From Bryobacteraceae bacterium (GTDB lineage: Bacteria; Acidobacteriota; Terriglobia; Bryobacterales; Bryobacteraceae): a stretch of DNA of 64,000 nt. Made by a program: the position numbers and the translations under genes. The notes beneath the pieces were generated by a model, which was not told the DNA's origin, made no database searches, and saw nothing but the letters and a program-made list of their open reading frames with translations. The stretch is from the NCBI GenBank assembly GCA_025056455.1, contig JANWVY010000007.1, positions 165,387-229,386 on the forward strand. Reading direction: 5' to 3'. Numbering within the stretch: the stretch's first letter is position 1; each line of letters opens with the position of its first letter. Below are positions 42,659 to 52,814 of this stretch, one piece after another.

Positions 42659-43862
42659 GCTGCAACCGAGCGAGGGTCTCGATGTGGTAAGTCTGCGGGA
42701 AGAGGTCCACGAGGGTAAGAGCTTCGATCTCGTACCTGGACAGCAACGGCGCCAGATCACGCGCCAGGGTGGCAGCATCGCAAGACACCAGCGCCAGTTG
42801 GCGCGGCTTCCACTCGAGCAGCCTCGCCACAACTTCTTTGCCAAGCCCAGAGCGTGGCGGATCGGCTACGACAAAGTCGGCAGGTTTGTCGACAGATTGT
42901 AAGAACTGTTCCGCAGAAGTACGCAACGCGATCACCTCAGCTTGCAGGCCCCGCGTATTTTCAAGAAGGTCATTCCAGGAGGCAGCCGCGATTTCAACCG
43001 CTGTTACCTTTTGAAAGCGCCGAGCTAGTTCCACAGTGAATAGTCCCACGCCGGCATACAGGTCCACGGCTCGTTCCCCCTGCGTATCTGCCACAGCTGC
43101 CCGCACGAGCTCATCCAGCAAAAAGCGATTCACTTGAAAAAAAGCCGTCGGGCTCACCCGCAGGCAGGTCCCGAGAACCTCGTAGCGCAGGGGGCCGTCC
43201 ACAAGACCAGAAAATTCCTTCGCGCACCATTCAAAAAAGCGTCTGGCAAGCGGCTGATCCGTCTTGAGCACATTGATTTGCACGTCGCTTTCATTGGTAA
43301 AGATCTCAACCGTACGTAAGAAGCGGGGAAAGCGCGCTTGAGTCGCCATGCGCTGGAAAGCTGCGAGCACTTCGTTTAATTTCGGCGAACAGATGGCGCA
43401 AGCAGGAATGGCGCACAGCAGATTCGAGTCAGCTTGGTGAAACCCGACGCGACCGTCGGCGATGTGAAATTGCGCCCGGTTGCGGTAGCCAAATTCCGGC
43501 CCGGAAATGACGCGAATGGTTGCTGGCGCTTGGACTTTTCCCACCCGCCGGAGCACGTCCCGCAAGATGAGAACCTTCTGCTCGAGCTGGTATTCATATT
43601 CGGCATGCTGATAGTGACAACCGCCGCAGACGCCAAAATGCGGACAAGGTGCGGCGCGGCGCTTCTCAGAGTGCCGTAAAATCACTACGGGAATCGCACG
43701 TAGCAACTGCGGCTTGGTTTCTGTGACCTCCACGCGGACATGCTCTCCCGGTAAGACACGGGGGGCGAAAACGACCTGGCCTTCTTTGCGGAGGAGCCCG
43801 TCGCCGCCGTAGACGAGCTTCTCAACTTGCAGGTCAAATTCTATCCTGTTTGTTTCGCTCAT
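42648..43862 (-). CDS. RlmD/TrmA-family 23S rRNA uracil-C5 methyltransferase
   Basis: This 404-residue RNA methyltransferase uses S-adenosylmethionine to methylate C5 of a uridine, most likely in 23S rRNA. An N-terminal TRAM domain (LQVEKLVYGGDGLLRKEGQV) is followed by an iron-sulfur motif (CPHFGVCGGCHYQH plus a later Cys, CAIC). The methyltransferase core is AFFQVNRFLLDELV, AVDLYAGVGLFTVELAR, VADPPRSGLGKEV and LVSCDAATLARDL, where Cys is the nucleophile; Asp replaces the usual Asn after it. Which position (U747 or U1939 type) cannot be decided. Confidence 0.88.
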   Translation of the reverse strand: MSETNRIEFDLQVEKLVYGGDGLLRKEGQVVFAPRVLPGEHVRVEVTETKPQLLRAIPVVILRHSEKRRAAPCPHFGVCGGCHYQHAEYEYQLEQKVLILRDVLRRVGKVQAPATIRVISGPEFGYRNRAQFHIADGRVGFHQADSNLLCAIPACAICSPKLNEVLAAFQRMATQARFPRFLRTVEIFTNESDVQINVLKTDQPLARRFFEWCAKEFSGLVDGPLRYEVLGTCLRVSPTAFFQVNRFLLDELVRAAVADTQGERAVDLYAGVGLFTVELARRFQKVTAVEIAAASWNDLLENTRGLQAEVIALRTSAEQFLQSVDKPADFVVADPPRSGLGKEVVARLLEWKPRQLALVSCDAATLARDLAPLLSRYEIEALTLVDLFPQTYHIETLARLQLRR

Positions 43863-43908
43863 TGCCGATCACGTACCATGAAGAATTATCCCGCTTCCTT
43901 TATCAAGC

Positions 43909-44898
43909 ATGAAAAAACGCGTTCTTTCCGGAGTTCAACCGAGTGGGAACCTGCACATTGGAAACTACCTTGGCGCGCTCAAAAACTGGGTCGAGATTCA
44001 ATACGACTACGAAAGCATTTTTTGTATCGTTGATCTCCACGCCATTACGGTCTATCAGAAACCAGAAGAGCTGCGAAATAACATTCGCACCCTAGCGGCG
44101 CTATTTCTCGCTTGTGGCGTCGACCCCAAGCACTCGGCAGTTGTCGTGCAGTCCACCGTGAAGCAGCATGCTGAGCTGGCATGGCTTCTGACTTGCGTGA
44201 CGCCGGTTGGGTGGCTAGAACGAATGACGCAGTACAAAGCCAAAGCTGCATTACAAGAAACCATTGGCGATGGGATCTTGCAGTATCCGGTTCTGATGGC
44301 AGCAGACATTTTGCTTTACCAGGCACACGTGGTTCCGGTCGGCGATGACCAGGCACAGCATTTGGAACTGACTCGCGACATCGCACAGCGCTTTAACTCG
44401 TTATACGGAGAGACGTTCGTCATGCCGGAAACCAAGCTGCCGGCGGTCGGCGCACGCATCATGGGACTGGATGAACCAGATAAAAAAATGAGCAAATCGG
44501 CGACTGGAGCTGGACACGCCGTGGCCCTGCTCGATCCCCCAGAGGTCATTCGAAAGAAAATCATGCGCGCCACGACCGATTCCAATCCGGCGGTCGATTT
44601 TGCTGCTCTTGGGGCCGGCGTGCGAAACCTGCTGACGATTTACCAGGCCTTCGCTGGTTGCACCGACGAGCAAATACGCTCGCGGTTTGAGGGCATGCGC
44701 TACGGGGACCTAAAAAAGCAAGTTGCTGAAATCGTGGTGGAATCCCTAGCGCCGATTCAGCAGCGCTATCGCGAGATCACTGCTAGCCCCGAATATCTGG
44801 ATGCAGTCCTCGAGGAGTCAGCAGCGCGCGTACGTCCGGTCGCTGAGGCCACAGTGGCTTTGGTGAAGGATCGGATGGGTGTCTATTCGCGGCGGTGA
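43909..44898 (+). CDS. trpS: Tryptophanyl-tRNA synthetase
   Basis: This 329-residue class I synthetase attaches tryptophan to tRNA-Trp. HIGH-type motif is GNLHIGN (residues 13-19) after SGVQPS. The KMSKS motif is intact in DEPDKKMSKSATG. Other family strings are YPVLMAADILLYQAHVVPVG, DDQAQHLELTRDIAQRFN and the GMRYGDLKK-type end. Length and motifs are normal. It begins 46 bases from the divergent methyltransferase gene. Its stop overlaps the next gene's start (TGATG). Confidence 0.98.
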   Translation: MKKRVLSGVQPSGNLHIGNYLGALKNWVEIQYDYESIFCIVDLHAITVYQKPEELRNNIRTLAALFLACGVDPKHSAVVVQSTVKQHAELAWLLTCVTPVGWLERMTQYKAKAALQETIGDGILQYPVLMAADILLYQAHVVPVGDDQAQHLELTRDIAQRFNSLYGETFVMPETKLPAVGARIMGLDEPDKKMSKSATGAGHAVALLDPPEVIRKKIMRATTDSNPAVDFAALGAGVRNLLTIYQAFAGCTDEQIRSRFEGMRYGDLKKQVAEIVVESLAPIQQRYREITASPEYLDAVLEESAARVRPVAEATVALVKDRMGVYSRR

Positions 44899-46193
44899 TG
44901 CAGAGCGGCGAGCCCATTACTCTCTCGTCGTACGCGCGCCTGCTGGGCTCGAACTCGAATTTTCGCCACCTCTGGTATGCCCAGATCGTCAGTGAAATTG
45001 GCGACTGGTTGTACATCATCGCCATTTACAGTCACTTGCTGGAACTGACCGGGGGCGCGGCCAAAAGCATTGGCTTCGCTTTTGTGCTGCAAGTGCTGCC
45101 GCAGATGCTCACTGCGCCAGTGGCCGGCGTCCTCAACGACCGTCTGAGCCGCCGCCGCATGATGATCGCGACGGACTGGATGCGCGCGCTCATCATTAGC
45201 CTCATGCTATTTGCTCAGAGCGCAGACATGATCTGGTTCATCTACCTGCTGCTGTTTCTCGAAACCGTTTGCTGGGGACTGTTTGAGCCAGCTCGCAATG
45301 CGACGATTCCCAACGTCACCACGGGACAAGATCTCTTTGTGGCCAACGCTCTTTCTTCCACCACGTGGTCGTTTAACTTCGCTGTCGGATCAGCGATTGG
45401 CGGATTCATCGCGGCGTTTGCCGGTAAGCAGGCGGCGTTTGTTATTAACGCCCTAAGTTTTGTGGCTTCGGCGCTGCTGATTTCTCGGACACGCTTTGAC
45501 GAACCCCATCTGAAGGAGCATCCCCCGTTTCAATGGAAGCAGGCCCGTGAATGGCGCATGGTGGCCGAGGGGTGGAACTATGTCAACCGCGACCGCAAGC
45601 TCGTAGTGATCCTGCTAGCTAAGTGCGGCCTGGGATTTCTCGGCGCCAATTGGGTCTTACTCACCATTTTGGGTGAACGCAAGTATCCGGTTTATCTCTG
45701 GGGGCTCGATGCGCAGTCTGCTGGAATGATGGGCATGAGCTTCTTAATGGGTGCTCGCGGCCTGGGAGCGCTTGTTGGTCCGCTGCTCGGCTCCTACTTT
45801 GCAGGTTCTAGCCAAGAGCGGATGCGGCGGGGCATCAGCCTCGGCTTTGCCCTGGCTGCCTTCGGTTATATATTGCTTGGGCTATCTCATCACATGCTAG
45901 CAGCCTGTTTCAGCGTGATTCTCGCTCATGCAGGCGGCTCCACCATCTGGGTATTCTCTACGAATCTTCTTCAGCTCAATACCGAGGACCGCTTCCGGGG
46001 AAGAATTTTTTCGGCGGAATTCTCGTTTATGACGCTATCGATGTCGGCCTCGAGCTCGCTATCCGGTATCTTGATTGACCAGGGCATAGCGCCCGAAGCC
46101 GTCGCCGTGGGCGCTGGGCTCACCATGTTCGTCCCAGGCGCACTATGGGTGGCAGCCCAACGCTTGTGGAGGATCGGCCACCAGGCCGGCTAA
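44898..46193 (+). CDS. MFS transporter
   Basis: This polytopic protein of 431 residues has about 12 hydrophobic helices. The pattern fits the MFS_3/enterobactin-exporter-like branch: NFRHLWYAQIVSEIGDWLYI near the start, FVLQVLPQMLTAPVAGVLND, LSRRRMMIATDWMRALI (cytoplasmic loop) and NALSSTTWSFNFAVGSAIGG. Substrate unknown; members export small molecules or lipids. The start is ATG at 44898 within the trpS stop, or GTG one codon earlier, so the genes are translationally coupled. Its end overlaps the convergent sulfatase by 4 bases. Confidence 0.9.
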   Translation: MQSGEPITLSSYARLLGSNSNFRHLWYAQIVSEIGDWLYIIAIYSHLLELTGGAAKSIGFAFVLQVLPQMLTAPVAGVLNDRLSRRRMMIATDWMRALIISLMLFAQSADMIWFIYLLLFLETVCWGLFEPARNATIPNVTTGQDLFVANALSSTTWSFNFAVGSAIGGFIAAFAGKQAAFVINALSFVASALLISRTRFDEPHLKEHPPFQWKQAREWRMVAEGWNYVNRDRKLVVILLAKCGLGFLGANWVLLTILGERKYPVYLWGLDAQSAGMMGMSFLMGARGLGALVGPLLGSYFAGSSQERMRRGISLGFALAAFGYILLGLSHHMLAACFSVILAHAGGSTIWVFSTNLLQLNTEDRFRGRIFSAEFSFMTLSMSASSSLSGILIDQGIAPEAVAVGAGLTMFVPGALWVAAQRLWRIGHQAG

Positions 46194-47548
46194 AGCGACA
46201 ACGGCCAGCCGCGACCCGAAGAGGCGCCTGGTGTGGCGTAGCAGGGCGGCAAAAAGTCATAGGTTTCGTGCATCCAGTCACTCAGCTTTCGTTGTAAATC
46301 CTCGCGGACTGTCGCATATTGCGGGTCCGTAGCTACGTTGTGGAATTCATTCGGATCCTTCTCGAGATCGTACAGCTCGATCATCGGCCGCGCGGGTTGG
46401 TGAAGCCGCAGATGAGCGGCCGAAAGCTTACCCTGGTGTGCAAGGCGCAGATAGGCTGCCCATGTCGGCGAGTCCCGAAGATCACCGATCGGGCGGTAAG
46501 GTAGGTGCGGCAGGGCGTTGAAGATCAGCTTGTGACGCCGCGTGCGCACGCACCGCTGAGGATCAAAATGATCATGCCAGTTTCGTTCACTGAACACAGC
46601 CTCCCGTGGCCGGTAATCCCCCAAGCCCGTTAACAAAGGCAAAAAACTTCTTCCCTGCATCCGCTTGGGGATGGGTAAGCCTGCTGCTTCCAACCAGGTG
46701 CAGGGCAGATCGACGTGCGAGATCAGTTCGCTTTGCTTGGTGCCTGGCTTCGTGCGCCCTGGCCACCAAGCGAGCAGCGGCACGCGGATGCCCGGATCGT
46801 AACAGGTGCCTTTAGCACCCGGAAACGGCATTCCGTTATCGCCCGTAAAGAGAACTAGCGTATTCTCCATGAGATTGCGCTGCTTGAGTAAATCCAGCAC
46901 TTGGCCTACTTCCATGTCCATGCGGGAGATGGCGTTGTAGTAGTCCGCAAGGTCATCGCGAATTTCTTCATCATCGGGAAGAAAGGCAGGCACCACAACC
47001 TGGGCCGGGTCATGTTTGACAGGATAGCGTCCACGTTTATAAACCCGGTGCGGATCGGTGAAACCAATGTGGAGAAAAAAAGGTCTGCCGGGAGGCAGCG
47101 CATCGAAGAATTTCTGAAATGGCTCTTGCGCCGTTGCATAGAAATTCCAGGTGCGCTTGTCGAATGCATTCCCCTGGTGCACTTTCCGGAACGCTCCGGC
47201 AAAGTAGCCTGCCTGCCTCAAATCGTCAACAAAGGTGCGCTCCCAATCTGGCATGGGCGTATGAAGGCGCGAGGTACTCGTTGTGTGTGGCGTACAACCC
47301 GTAAAAATCGAGGAGCGGTTGGGGCTGCACTGCGGAGACGAAACAAAGCAGTTCTCAAAAACGACGCCTTCGGCAGCAATTCGATCCAGATTGGGCGTAC
47401 GCACTGGCCTGCCGAGCGCACCTAGATCGGGATAGCTGTGATCATCGGAAATTAAAAATACAAAATTCGGCCGGCGTGGCTGCCCTTGAAGCAAGGCAGG
47501 GGCTAGCGCCGCCGGCGTCTGAAGAAGGCTGCGACGGGAGTAGGGCAT
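46190..47548 (-). CDS. Tat-exported sulfatase (type I, Cys-type)
   Basis: This 452-residue sulfatase removes sulfate esters, probably from polysaccharides. The Tat-like start is MPYSRRSLLQTPAALAPALL. The formylglycine motif is CSPNR (Cys74), followed by SSIFTG. Metal ligands are seen in FVFLISDDHS and LFTGDNGMPF. HIGFTDPHRVYKRGRY and WPGRTKPGTK fit the heparan-N-sulfatase-like group. Cys74 needs conversion by a formylglycine-generating enzyme not encoded here. It follows the DUF3604 gene by 9 bases, so the two form an operon. Confidence 0.92.
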   Translation of the reverse strand: MPYSRRSLLQTPAALAPALLQGQPRRPNFVFLISDDHSYPDLGALGRPVRTPNLDRIAAEGVVFENCFVSSPQCSPNRSSIFTGCTPHTTSTSRLHTPMPDWERTFVDDLRQAGYFAGAFRKVHQGNAFDKRTWNFYATAQEPFQKFFDALPPGRPFFLHIGFTDPHRVYKRGRYPVKHDPAQVVVPAFLPDDEEIRDDLADYYNAISRMDMEVGQVLDLLKQRNLMENTLVLFTGDNGMPFPGAKGTCYDPGIRVPLLAWWPGRTKPGTKQSELISHVDLPCTWLEAAGLPIPKRMQGRSFLPLLTGLGDYRPREAVFSERNWHDHFDPQRCVRTRRHKLIFNALPHLPYRPIGDLRDSPTWAAYLRLAHQGKLSAAHLRLHQPARPMIELYDLEKDPNEFHNVATDPQYATVREDLQRKLSDWMHETYDFLPPCYATPGASSGRGWPLSL

Positions 47549-47557
47549 ACACCGAAT

Positions 47558-50377
47558 CTACCGCTTGATCCAAATCGGTGAGGACCAGGCCATCTGATCA
47601 TCAACCTGCTGGACCCGGACATAATAAAAACTTTCGCCGTTCAGAGGGCTACTATCTCGGAACTCGAAATCGACCTCTTTGCCTAACAAATGGCGAGTGA
47701 GAATAAATTGATTGCTGCGGATGATATCGAGCTGGCGGATCGGCGCTGTCGCCAGGACCTTAATGACGAGCGAAAAGTCTCCCTTTACCTCCGCGATATC
47801 GCCTTGCAAGTATTCTCTGCCGTTGGCTCTCATACGGTAGTCGAGAACAATGTTGTCCGTGGCAGCGTAGGAGTGACGGGCCTTCATAGCGTCGAGCAGC
47901 TGCTCGCGCGAACCCCCGGTTGAGATGGTGCAGGCATACGAGATGTGCGTCGAAAGATGGTCGGAGGCTGCTTGAACGCCAAGCTTATACCCTTTGGCCC
48001 AAGCATTCCAGACATAACCCAGCGGGCGGAAACCTCCCGGAGCAGAAGCGGGATTCCCCGCGTGCGCGGCCTTCGGCGCGCCCTCATATTCGGAGGAGAC
48101 GCGGTCGCCCTGATAGATCTCGACGAGCGGTTCGACTTCTTGGTCGTTATCTCGCCAGTCGGTACCCATATTCGAAGCGGAGGTATGGGAAATCGCAATG
48201 CCCTGATTCTTCTTGAGGTATTCATAAAGCGGCTTGGCGCCGGTCAGGCTCTTGGCCTCCGACGGAGGAATCGGTAGCGTCGGAATACCGCGCTTTGCAA
48301 AAAGGACATTGCGATGACCGTTGGGGTAGCTCACGCTGCGTTCATAGCCGTAAAACGGAGTAAATTTGCCGCCGAGATGCATAAGATCGGCCATTTGCTG
48401 GAGAAGCCAGTTAATGTAGGGGTTATCTGGGCCCCCTAAAACGTTGTGCTCGCTCACCAGCAGAAAGTCTAAATCTGCGGCGTCCATCGCATATCGGTAA
48501 GCATCGAGCAAGCTGCCATCGTTATTGCCATCCATGGAGAACTCCGTATGCCGATGCGTATCGCCGCGATAGATCCGGTACGTTTTGCCGTCGTGAACGA
48601 TTTCGTAAGCGCGGATCCGCTTCAAATCTTCCGCCTCGGAATAATGCGTTGGAAAAAGTTTGAGCTCGGGCTGATTGCGCGGTTTGAGCTGCGGTGGCCG
48701 GGTGGAAGGAGGGGGAAGAGGGATCCGAGCGGCAAAGACTTCGGCGCGGGTATATAAAAATTCCTCGAAGTCGCGATGATCCGTGGGCCAGACGGCAAAC
48801 AAACCACTGCCAGATGCGGCTAGGCCATAGCGCATATCTTGCCGGCCGCTACTGAACGGCGCTTGGATGGCCGGACGCCACCGGTCGCCTTCGTAGGTGG
48901 TGAGATAAATTTCCCAGGCGCCGCGGTGAGCTGGTGTATTAGAAGGTAAATCTAGGATGCGGAGCAGGCGGTGACGGAAACTGAGCCAGATGCGCCCATC
49001 GTGCGCGGTGGTGAGCACTGGCAGGTCGTTGTGATCCCGCATGGTAGGCGGAAGTGAGCTCTCCGGTGGCTGCAAAGGCTCGCTCCAGGAGTCGCCCTCG
49101 CGCACGGCAACGGCCATCCATCGGTCTTTGTAGATCGGGGTTCCTTGTTTCACCAGAAGAAAGCCCGTGTCTTTGCCCCAATCCATTCCGGCTTCGTTCC
49201 AAGCCGCCCAGAGCCGGTTTTGGGCATCTACAGCAAGACTCACATACGCCTCAAATTTCGGCGTATCGGCGATGGCGGCGACCCCGCTCCAACGGCTGCC
49301 GTCCCAACTGCGGAAATGGATATCGTAATTGCCTTTGTCGTAGGTGTCCCAAGCAATGTAGACCCGACCGCGGGAATCAGTGGCAATCGCGGGACTCCAA
49401 TCATTGGCCACCGACTCGGAAACCCGCTCGGCTTCCGTCCAACTTTCACCTGTATGCTTTCTGGCGAAGATATCCGACTTCCCGTTCCGAAACCCTTGCC
49501 AGACGAGCCAGAGATTGCCTTGCGCATCGCTGGCCAAGGCGTGGTAGATGTCCGGCTGGGGATCCTGCGTCAATTGCACGGGTTCACTCCACCGAGTCCC
49601 ATTCCACATGCTTGCGAAGAGATCCCAGTTGCCGTCCACTTGCGCGGACCACACGGCCCAAGGACGGTTGGCCCGGTCGCGTCCCAACTTCACCAAAAAA
49701 ATGTCGGAGTGCCTGGCGATCGTGGAAACACCACTCCATGTCTTGCCGTCGAAAAAACGGAATTGCAACTGGTTGCGCTGCCCGTCGAAGTTTACCCATC
49801 CGCTTACAAGCTTGCCGTCACCAAGGGACACTAAGGCAGAGAAATCGTTATTGGAGCCATCGGGAGAGAGCTTCTCAGCCGCTAGGGTGCGTTCCACTGC
49901 GACCGCGCCGTCCAAAAAACTGGCCCGTGAACCTGGAACAAGGTCGAACGGGCGCACCTGGAAGCGCCCCCGTTCCGTTTCAATATCCAGTTCCGTTTGG
50001 CTGCCTTGAACGTCAACAACCACCCCCGGAATCAGGAAATATCGCATCGGATCGGTCAAAGACTCGGTCTCCCAGGCGCGGGGCGTAAAATTCGGACCCC
50101 GGCGGGTGGAAAGGATCCAGGAGTTGGCTTCCACCCGGTCCCCTGGACGAGGGCGCCAGTTGCGCACCGACAGGATGCGTCCGCCGCGAGCCGAGACAGA
50201 TCCCTTCCAGGAACGCGGTTCTTGGTCGTTCAAACCGAATTCAATACGAACCGCTGCCGTATCGATCTGCAGCGCCTCGCCCCCGGAGCCCGCTGGCGAA
50301 GGCGGTCCCTGCTGCGAGAGGACAAAGGCAAGCGAAGCCACCGCAACGAAGACAAGCGCTAGAGCTAGTCTCTGCAC
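47558..50377 (-). CDS. Exported beta-propeller plus DUF3604 protein
   Basis: The protein has 939 residues. GTG at 50377 has a GGAGG site 6 bases upstream and begins a signal/anchor (MQRLALALVFVAVASLAFVL). The open frame continues to 50893, but that extra part is not protein-like. A sialidase-like propeller of repeated S-x-D/W motifs fills about residues 130-560 (LASDAQGNLWLVWQGFRNGK, ATDSRGRVYIAWDTYDKG). A DUF3604 domain (about 590-939) follows, with YRGDTHRHTEFSMDGN, DFLLVSEHN and ISHTSASNMGTDW, a PHP-like set of metal-binding His/Asp. The domain's reaction is unknown; a phosphoesterase or glycan role is inferred. First gene of a unit with the sulfatase. Confidence 0.87.
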   Translation of the reverse strand: MQRLALALVFVAVASLAFVLSQQGPPSPAGSGGEALQIDTAAVRIEFGLNDQEPRSWKGSVSARGGRILSVRNWRPRPGDRVEANSWILSTRRGPNFTPRAWETESLTDPMRYFLIPGVVVDVQGSQTELDIETERGRFQVRPFDLVPGSRASFLDGAVAVERTLAAEKLSPDGSNNDFSALVSLGDGKLVSGWVNFDGQRNQLQFRFFDGKTWSGVSTIARHSDIFLVKLGRDRANRPWAVWSAQVDGNWDLFASMWNGTRWSEPVQLTQDPQPDIYHALASDAQGNLWLVWQGFRNGKSDIFARKHTGESWTEAERVSESVANDWSPAIATDSRGRVYIAWDTYDKGNYDIHFRSWDGSRWSGVAAIADTPKFEAYVSLAVDAQNRLWAAWNEAGMDWGKDTGFLLVKQGTPIYKDRWMAVAVREGDSWSEPLQPPESSLPPTMRDHNDLPVLTTAHDGRIWLSFRHRLLRILDLPSNTPAHRGAWEIYLTTYEGDRWRPAIQAPFSSGRQDMRYGLAASGSGLFAVWPTDHRDFEEFLYTRAEVFAARIPLPPPSTRPPQLKPRNQPELKLFPTHYSEAEDLKRIRAYEIVHDGKTYRIYRGDTHRHTEFSMDGNNDGSLLDAYRYAMDAADLDFLLVSEHNVLGGPDNPYINWLLQQMADLMHLGGKFTPFYGYERSVSYPNGHRNVLFAKRGIPTLPIPPSEAKSLTGAKPLYEYLKKNQGIAISHTSASNMGTDWRDNDQEVEPLVEIYQGDRVSSEYEGAPKAAHAGNPASAPGGFRPLGYVWNAWAKGYKLGVQAASDHLSTHISYACTISTGGSREQLLDAMKARHSYAATDNIVLDYRMRANGREYLQGDIAEVKGDFSLVIKVLATAPIRQLDIIRSNQFILTRHLLGKEVDFEFRDSSPLNGESFYYVRVQQVDDQMAWSSPIWIKR

Positions 50378-50509
50378 GCGCCACCTCCGCTCGCAAATCG
50401 TATCACTTTCGACACGCTCGAGTGGCAAAAACTGGCCGATCAACCCGAGCCTGGCGCGCGGCAACTGCGGTTTCGATCTGTCGATTGGGCTCGATATAAT
50501 CGCAGCAGG

Positions 50510-52807
50510 ATGACCCGCTGGCTGGCGCTTTTCATTTTGGGATGTGAGGTTTGGGCCCAGCCCTCCATGTACGAAACCAAGGTTCAGCCGATTCTCCGTG
50601 CCAATTGTCTGGCCTGCCACTCCGAGAAAAATCTCAACAGTGGACTCTCGCTCGAAACCCGAGAGTCGATTCTCCAAGGCGGCAATCGAGGTGCGGTGGT
50701 CAAGCTGGGAGCGCCTGAAGAAAGCCTCCTCATCGCCGCTGTGCGACACACCGGGAGCCTCAAAATGCCACCAGGCAAAAAGCTTTCTGACGAACAAATT
50801 GCCGCGCTTGAGGAGTGGATTCGCCAGGGGTTGCCCATGCCCGCCAGCCTTCAAACACGCAAGCGGCCAGGAATGGATCACTGGGCTTTTCAATATCCAA
50901 AACGAGTTCCGCTGCCCAGTGTGCGCCAGGTGAGCTGGCCCAAAAATGCGATTGATTACTTTATTCTCGAACGGATTGAAAAGGCCAATTTAAAACCTTC
51001 TGCCGAAGCGAGCCGCGCAGTTCTCCTCCGGCGCGTGAGCTTGGATTTGATCGGCCTCCCTCCAACTCCGGAAGAGCTTGCCGAATTTCTCGCCGATACC
51101 CGGCCCGATGCCTACGAACGCGTCGTCGACCGCCTCTTGGCCTCCCCGCATTACGGGGAGCGCTGGGGTAGGCACTGGCTTGACGTCGCGCGTTATGCCG
51201 ATACCGACGGCTACACCATTGATGCCCCACGCGACATGTGGCCCTACCGAGATTGGGTGATTCAAGCGCTCAACCGCGACCAGCCTTTCGACGAATTCAT
51301 CATCGAGCAGTTTGCGGGAGACCTGTTGCCTAACCCCAGCACCGGACAGCTCATCGCGACCGGTTTTCACCGCAACACGCCTTCCAACTACGAAGGTGGA
51401 ATCGATTTCGAACAGTATCGTGTCGAAGCTGTGGCGGATCGCGTCAACACTACGGGATCGGCGCTGATGGGCCTGACGCTTGCTTGCGCGCGATGCCATG
51501 ACCACAAATACGATCCCATCAGCCAGCGCGAGTACTATCAAATGTTCGCCTTTCTCAACAACGTCGATGAAATCGACAAGGAGGCAGAACGCAAGGATTT
51601 TAACCGCCCCTTTCTGCCAGTGGGCAGCCCAGAAGATTTGAAGCGTTACGCGGCCTGGGAGGTCCAGCTCCAGCTTCTTGAGAATGAGTTGAACCGCTAC
51701 CGCGAGAGCCTGCCAGGGGAAGGCGCACTGCTTGATCCTGGTGTGTTGGAGAGACAGAAAAACATTGACGCTCACCGCCGCCGAATGCCGCCCGTGTCCA
51801 GGGCTCTGATCATGCGGGAACTGCCCCAGCCGCGCCAAACCTACATCCACCTGGGAGGCGATTTTACCCGTCGCGGGGCGAGCGTCGAGCCTGGTACTCC
51901 AGCCATCCTGCCCCCGTTGCAAGGCGTCAAGGGCCGACCAACGCGCCTCGACTTCGCCAAATGGTTGGTGGACAAACGCCAGCCGCTCACGGCACGAGTA
52001 ACCGTAAACCGGATCTGGCAAAAGTATTTCGGCCGGGGCATCGTGGACACTGAGAATGACTTCGGCTTGATGGGTGACAAGCCCAGCCACCCAGAACTGC
52101 TCGATTACTTGGCACTGGAGTTTATGGACCGCGGCTGGAGCCAAAAACAGATCCACCGCCTGATTGTGACCTCCGCCACCTACCGCCAGTCGTCACAGCT
52201 TCGCCCTGACTTGAAGGCGGCGGATCCGGAAAACCGCTTGTTCGCCCGCCAGAACCGCTTGCGCCTCGATGCGGAAGTCATTCGCGACTCAGCGCTGCTG
52301 GCGAGCGGATTGTTGAGCCGGAAGCTTGGGGGACCGAGTGTTTTCCCTCCCTTACCAGCGGGCGCCAACGCCGTCACGCAAGTGAAAAGAGAGTGGAAGG
52401 TGAGTTCCGGAGAGGATCGCTACCGGAGAGGGTTGTACACTTTTTTCCAGCGCTCGGCTCCTCACCCCGCTCTTGTTCTGTTTGATGCTCCGGACGCAAC
52501 GGTGACCTGCACGCGGCGCATTCGTTCAAATTCCCCGCTTCAGGCTCTGACCTTGCTGAACGACGAAGCTTATTTTGAATTTGCGGAGGCGTTCGCCTTG
52601 CGACTGCTCAAGGTCACAGGCGATGACCGGGCTCGACTGAAAGAAGGATTCTTGTATGCGGTGAGCCGCGAACCTTCCCCGTCAGAAACGGCCCGCCTGG
52701 AAAGACTTCTAGCCGCTCAGCGCGACGCCCAAAGAGGGGAAAAAGCGGCTTGGACCGCCGTTGCCCGCGTTTTACTCAACCTCGATGAATTTATGACCCG
52801 GGAATGA
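50510..52807 (+). CDS. Planctomycete-type cytochrome c/DUF1549/DUF1553 protein
   Basis: This exported protein has 765 residues and a short signal (WLALFILGCEVWAQ). A cytochrome c-like PSCyt1 domain carries CLACH (Cys33, Cys36, His37) and a distal Met (KMPPGKKL). DUF1549 (about 135-350) contains ERWGRHWLDVARYADTDGYT and a second haem-like motif CARCHDHKYDP. DUF1553 (about 470-745) has TARVTVNRIWQKYFGRGIVD and NSPLQALTLLNDEAYFE. The family is abundant in planctomycetes and acidobacteria, usually followed by DUF1501, and is linked by context to glycan use. TATAAT at 50495-50500 lies just before the start. Confidence 0.93.
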   Translation: MTRWLALFILGCEVWAQPSMYETKVQPILRANCLACHSEKNLNSGLSLETRESILQGGNRGAVVKLGAPEESLLIAAVRHTGSLKMPPGKKLSDEQIAALEEWIRQGLPMPASLQTRKRPGMDHWAFQYPKRVPLPSVRQVSWPKNAIDYFILERIEKANLKPSAEASRAVLLRRVSLDLIGLPPTPEELAEFLADTRPDAYERVVDRLLASPHYGERWGRHWLDVARYADTDGYTIDAPRDMWPYRDWVIQALNRDQPFDEFIIEQFAGDLLPNPSTGQLIATGFHRNTPSNYEGGIDFEQYRVEAVADRVNTTGSALMGLTLACARCHDHKYDPISQREYYQMFAFLNNVDEIDKEAERKDFNRPFLPVGSPEDLKRYAAWEVQLQLLENELNRYRESLPGEGALLDPGVLERQKNIDAHRRRMPPVSRALIMRELPQPRQTYIHLGGDFTRRGASVEPGTPAILPPLQGVKGRPTRLDFAKWLVDKRQPLTARVTVNRIWQKYFGRGIVDTENDFGLMGDKPSHPELLDYLALEFMDRGWSQKQIHRLIVTSATYRQSSQLRPDLKAADPENRLFARQNRLRLDAEVIRDSALLASGLLSRKLGGPSVFPPLPAGANAVTQVKREWKVSSGEDRYRRGLYTFFQRSAPHPALVLFDAPDATVTCTRRIRSNSPLQALTLLNDEAYFEFAEAFALRLLKVTGDDRARLKEGFLYAVSREPSPSETARLERLLAAQRDAQRGEKAAWTAVARVLLNLDEFMTRE

Positions 52808-52814
52808 GAAGCTC

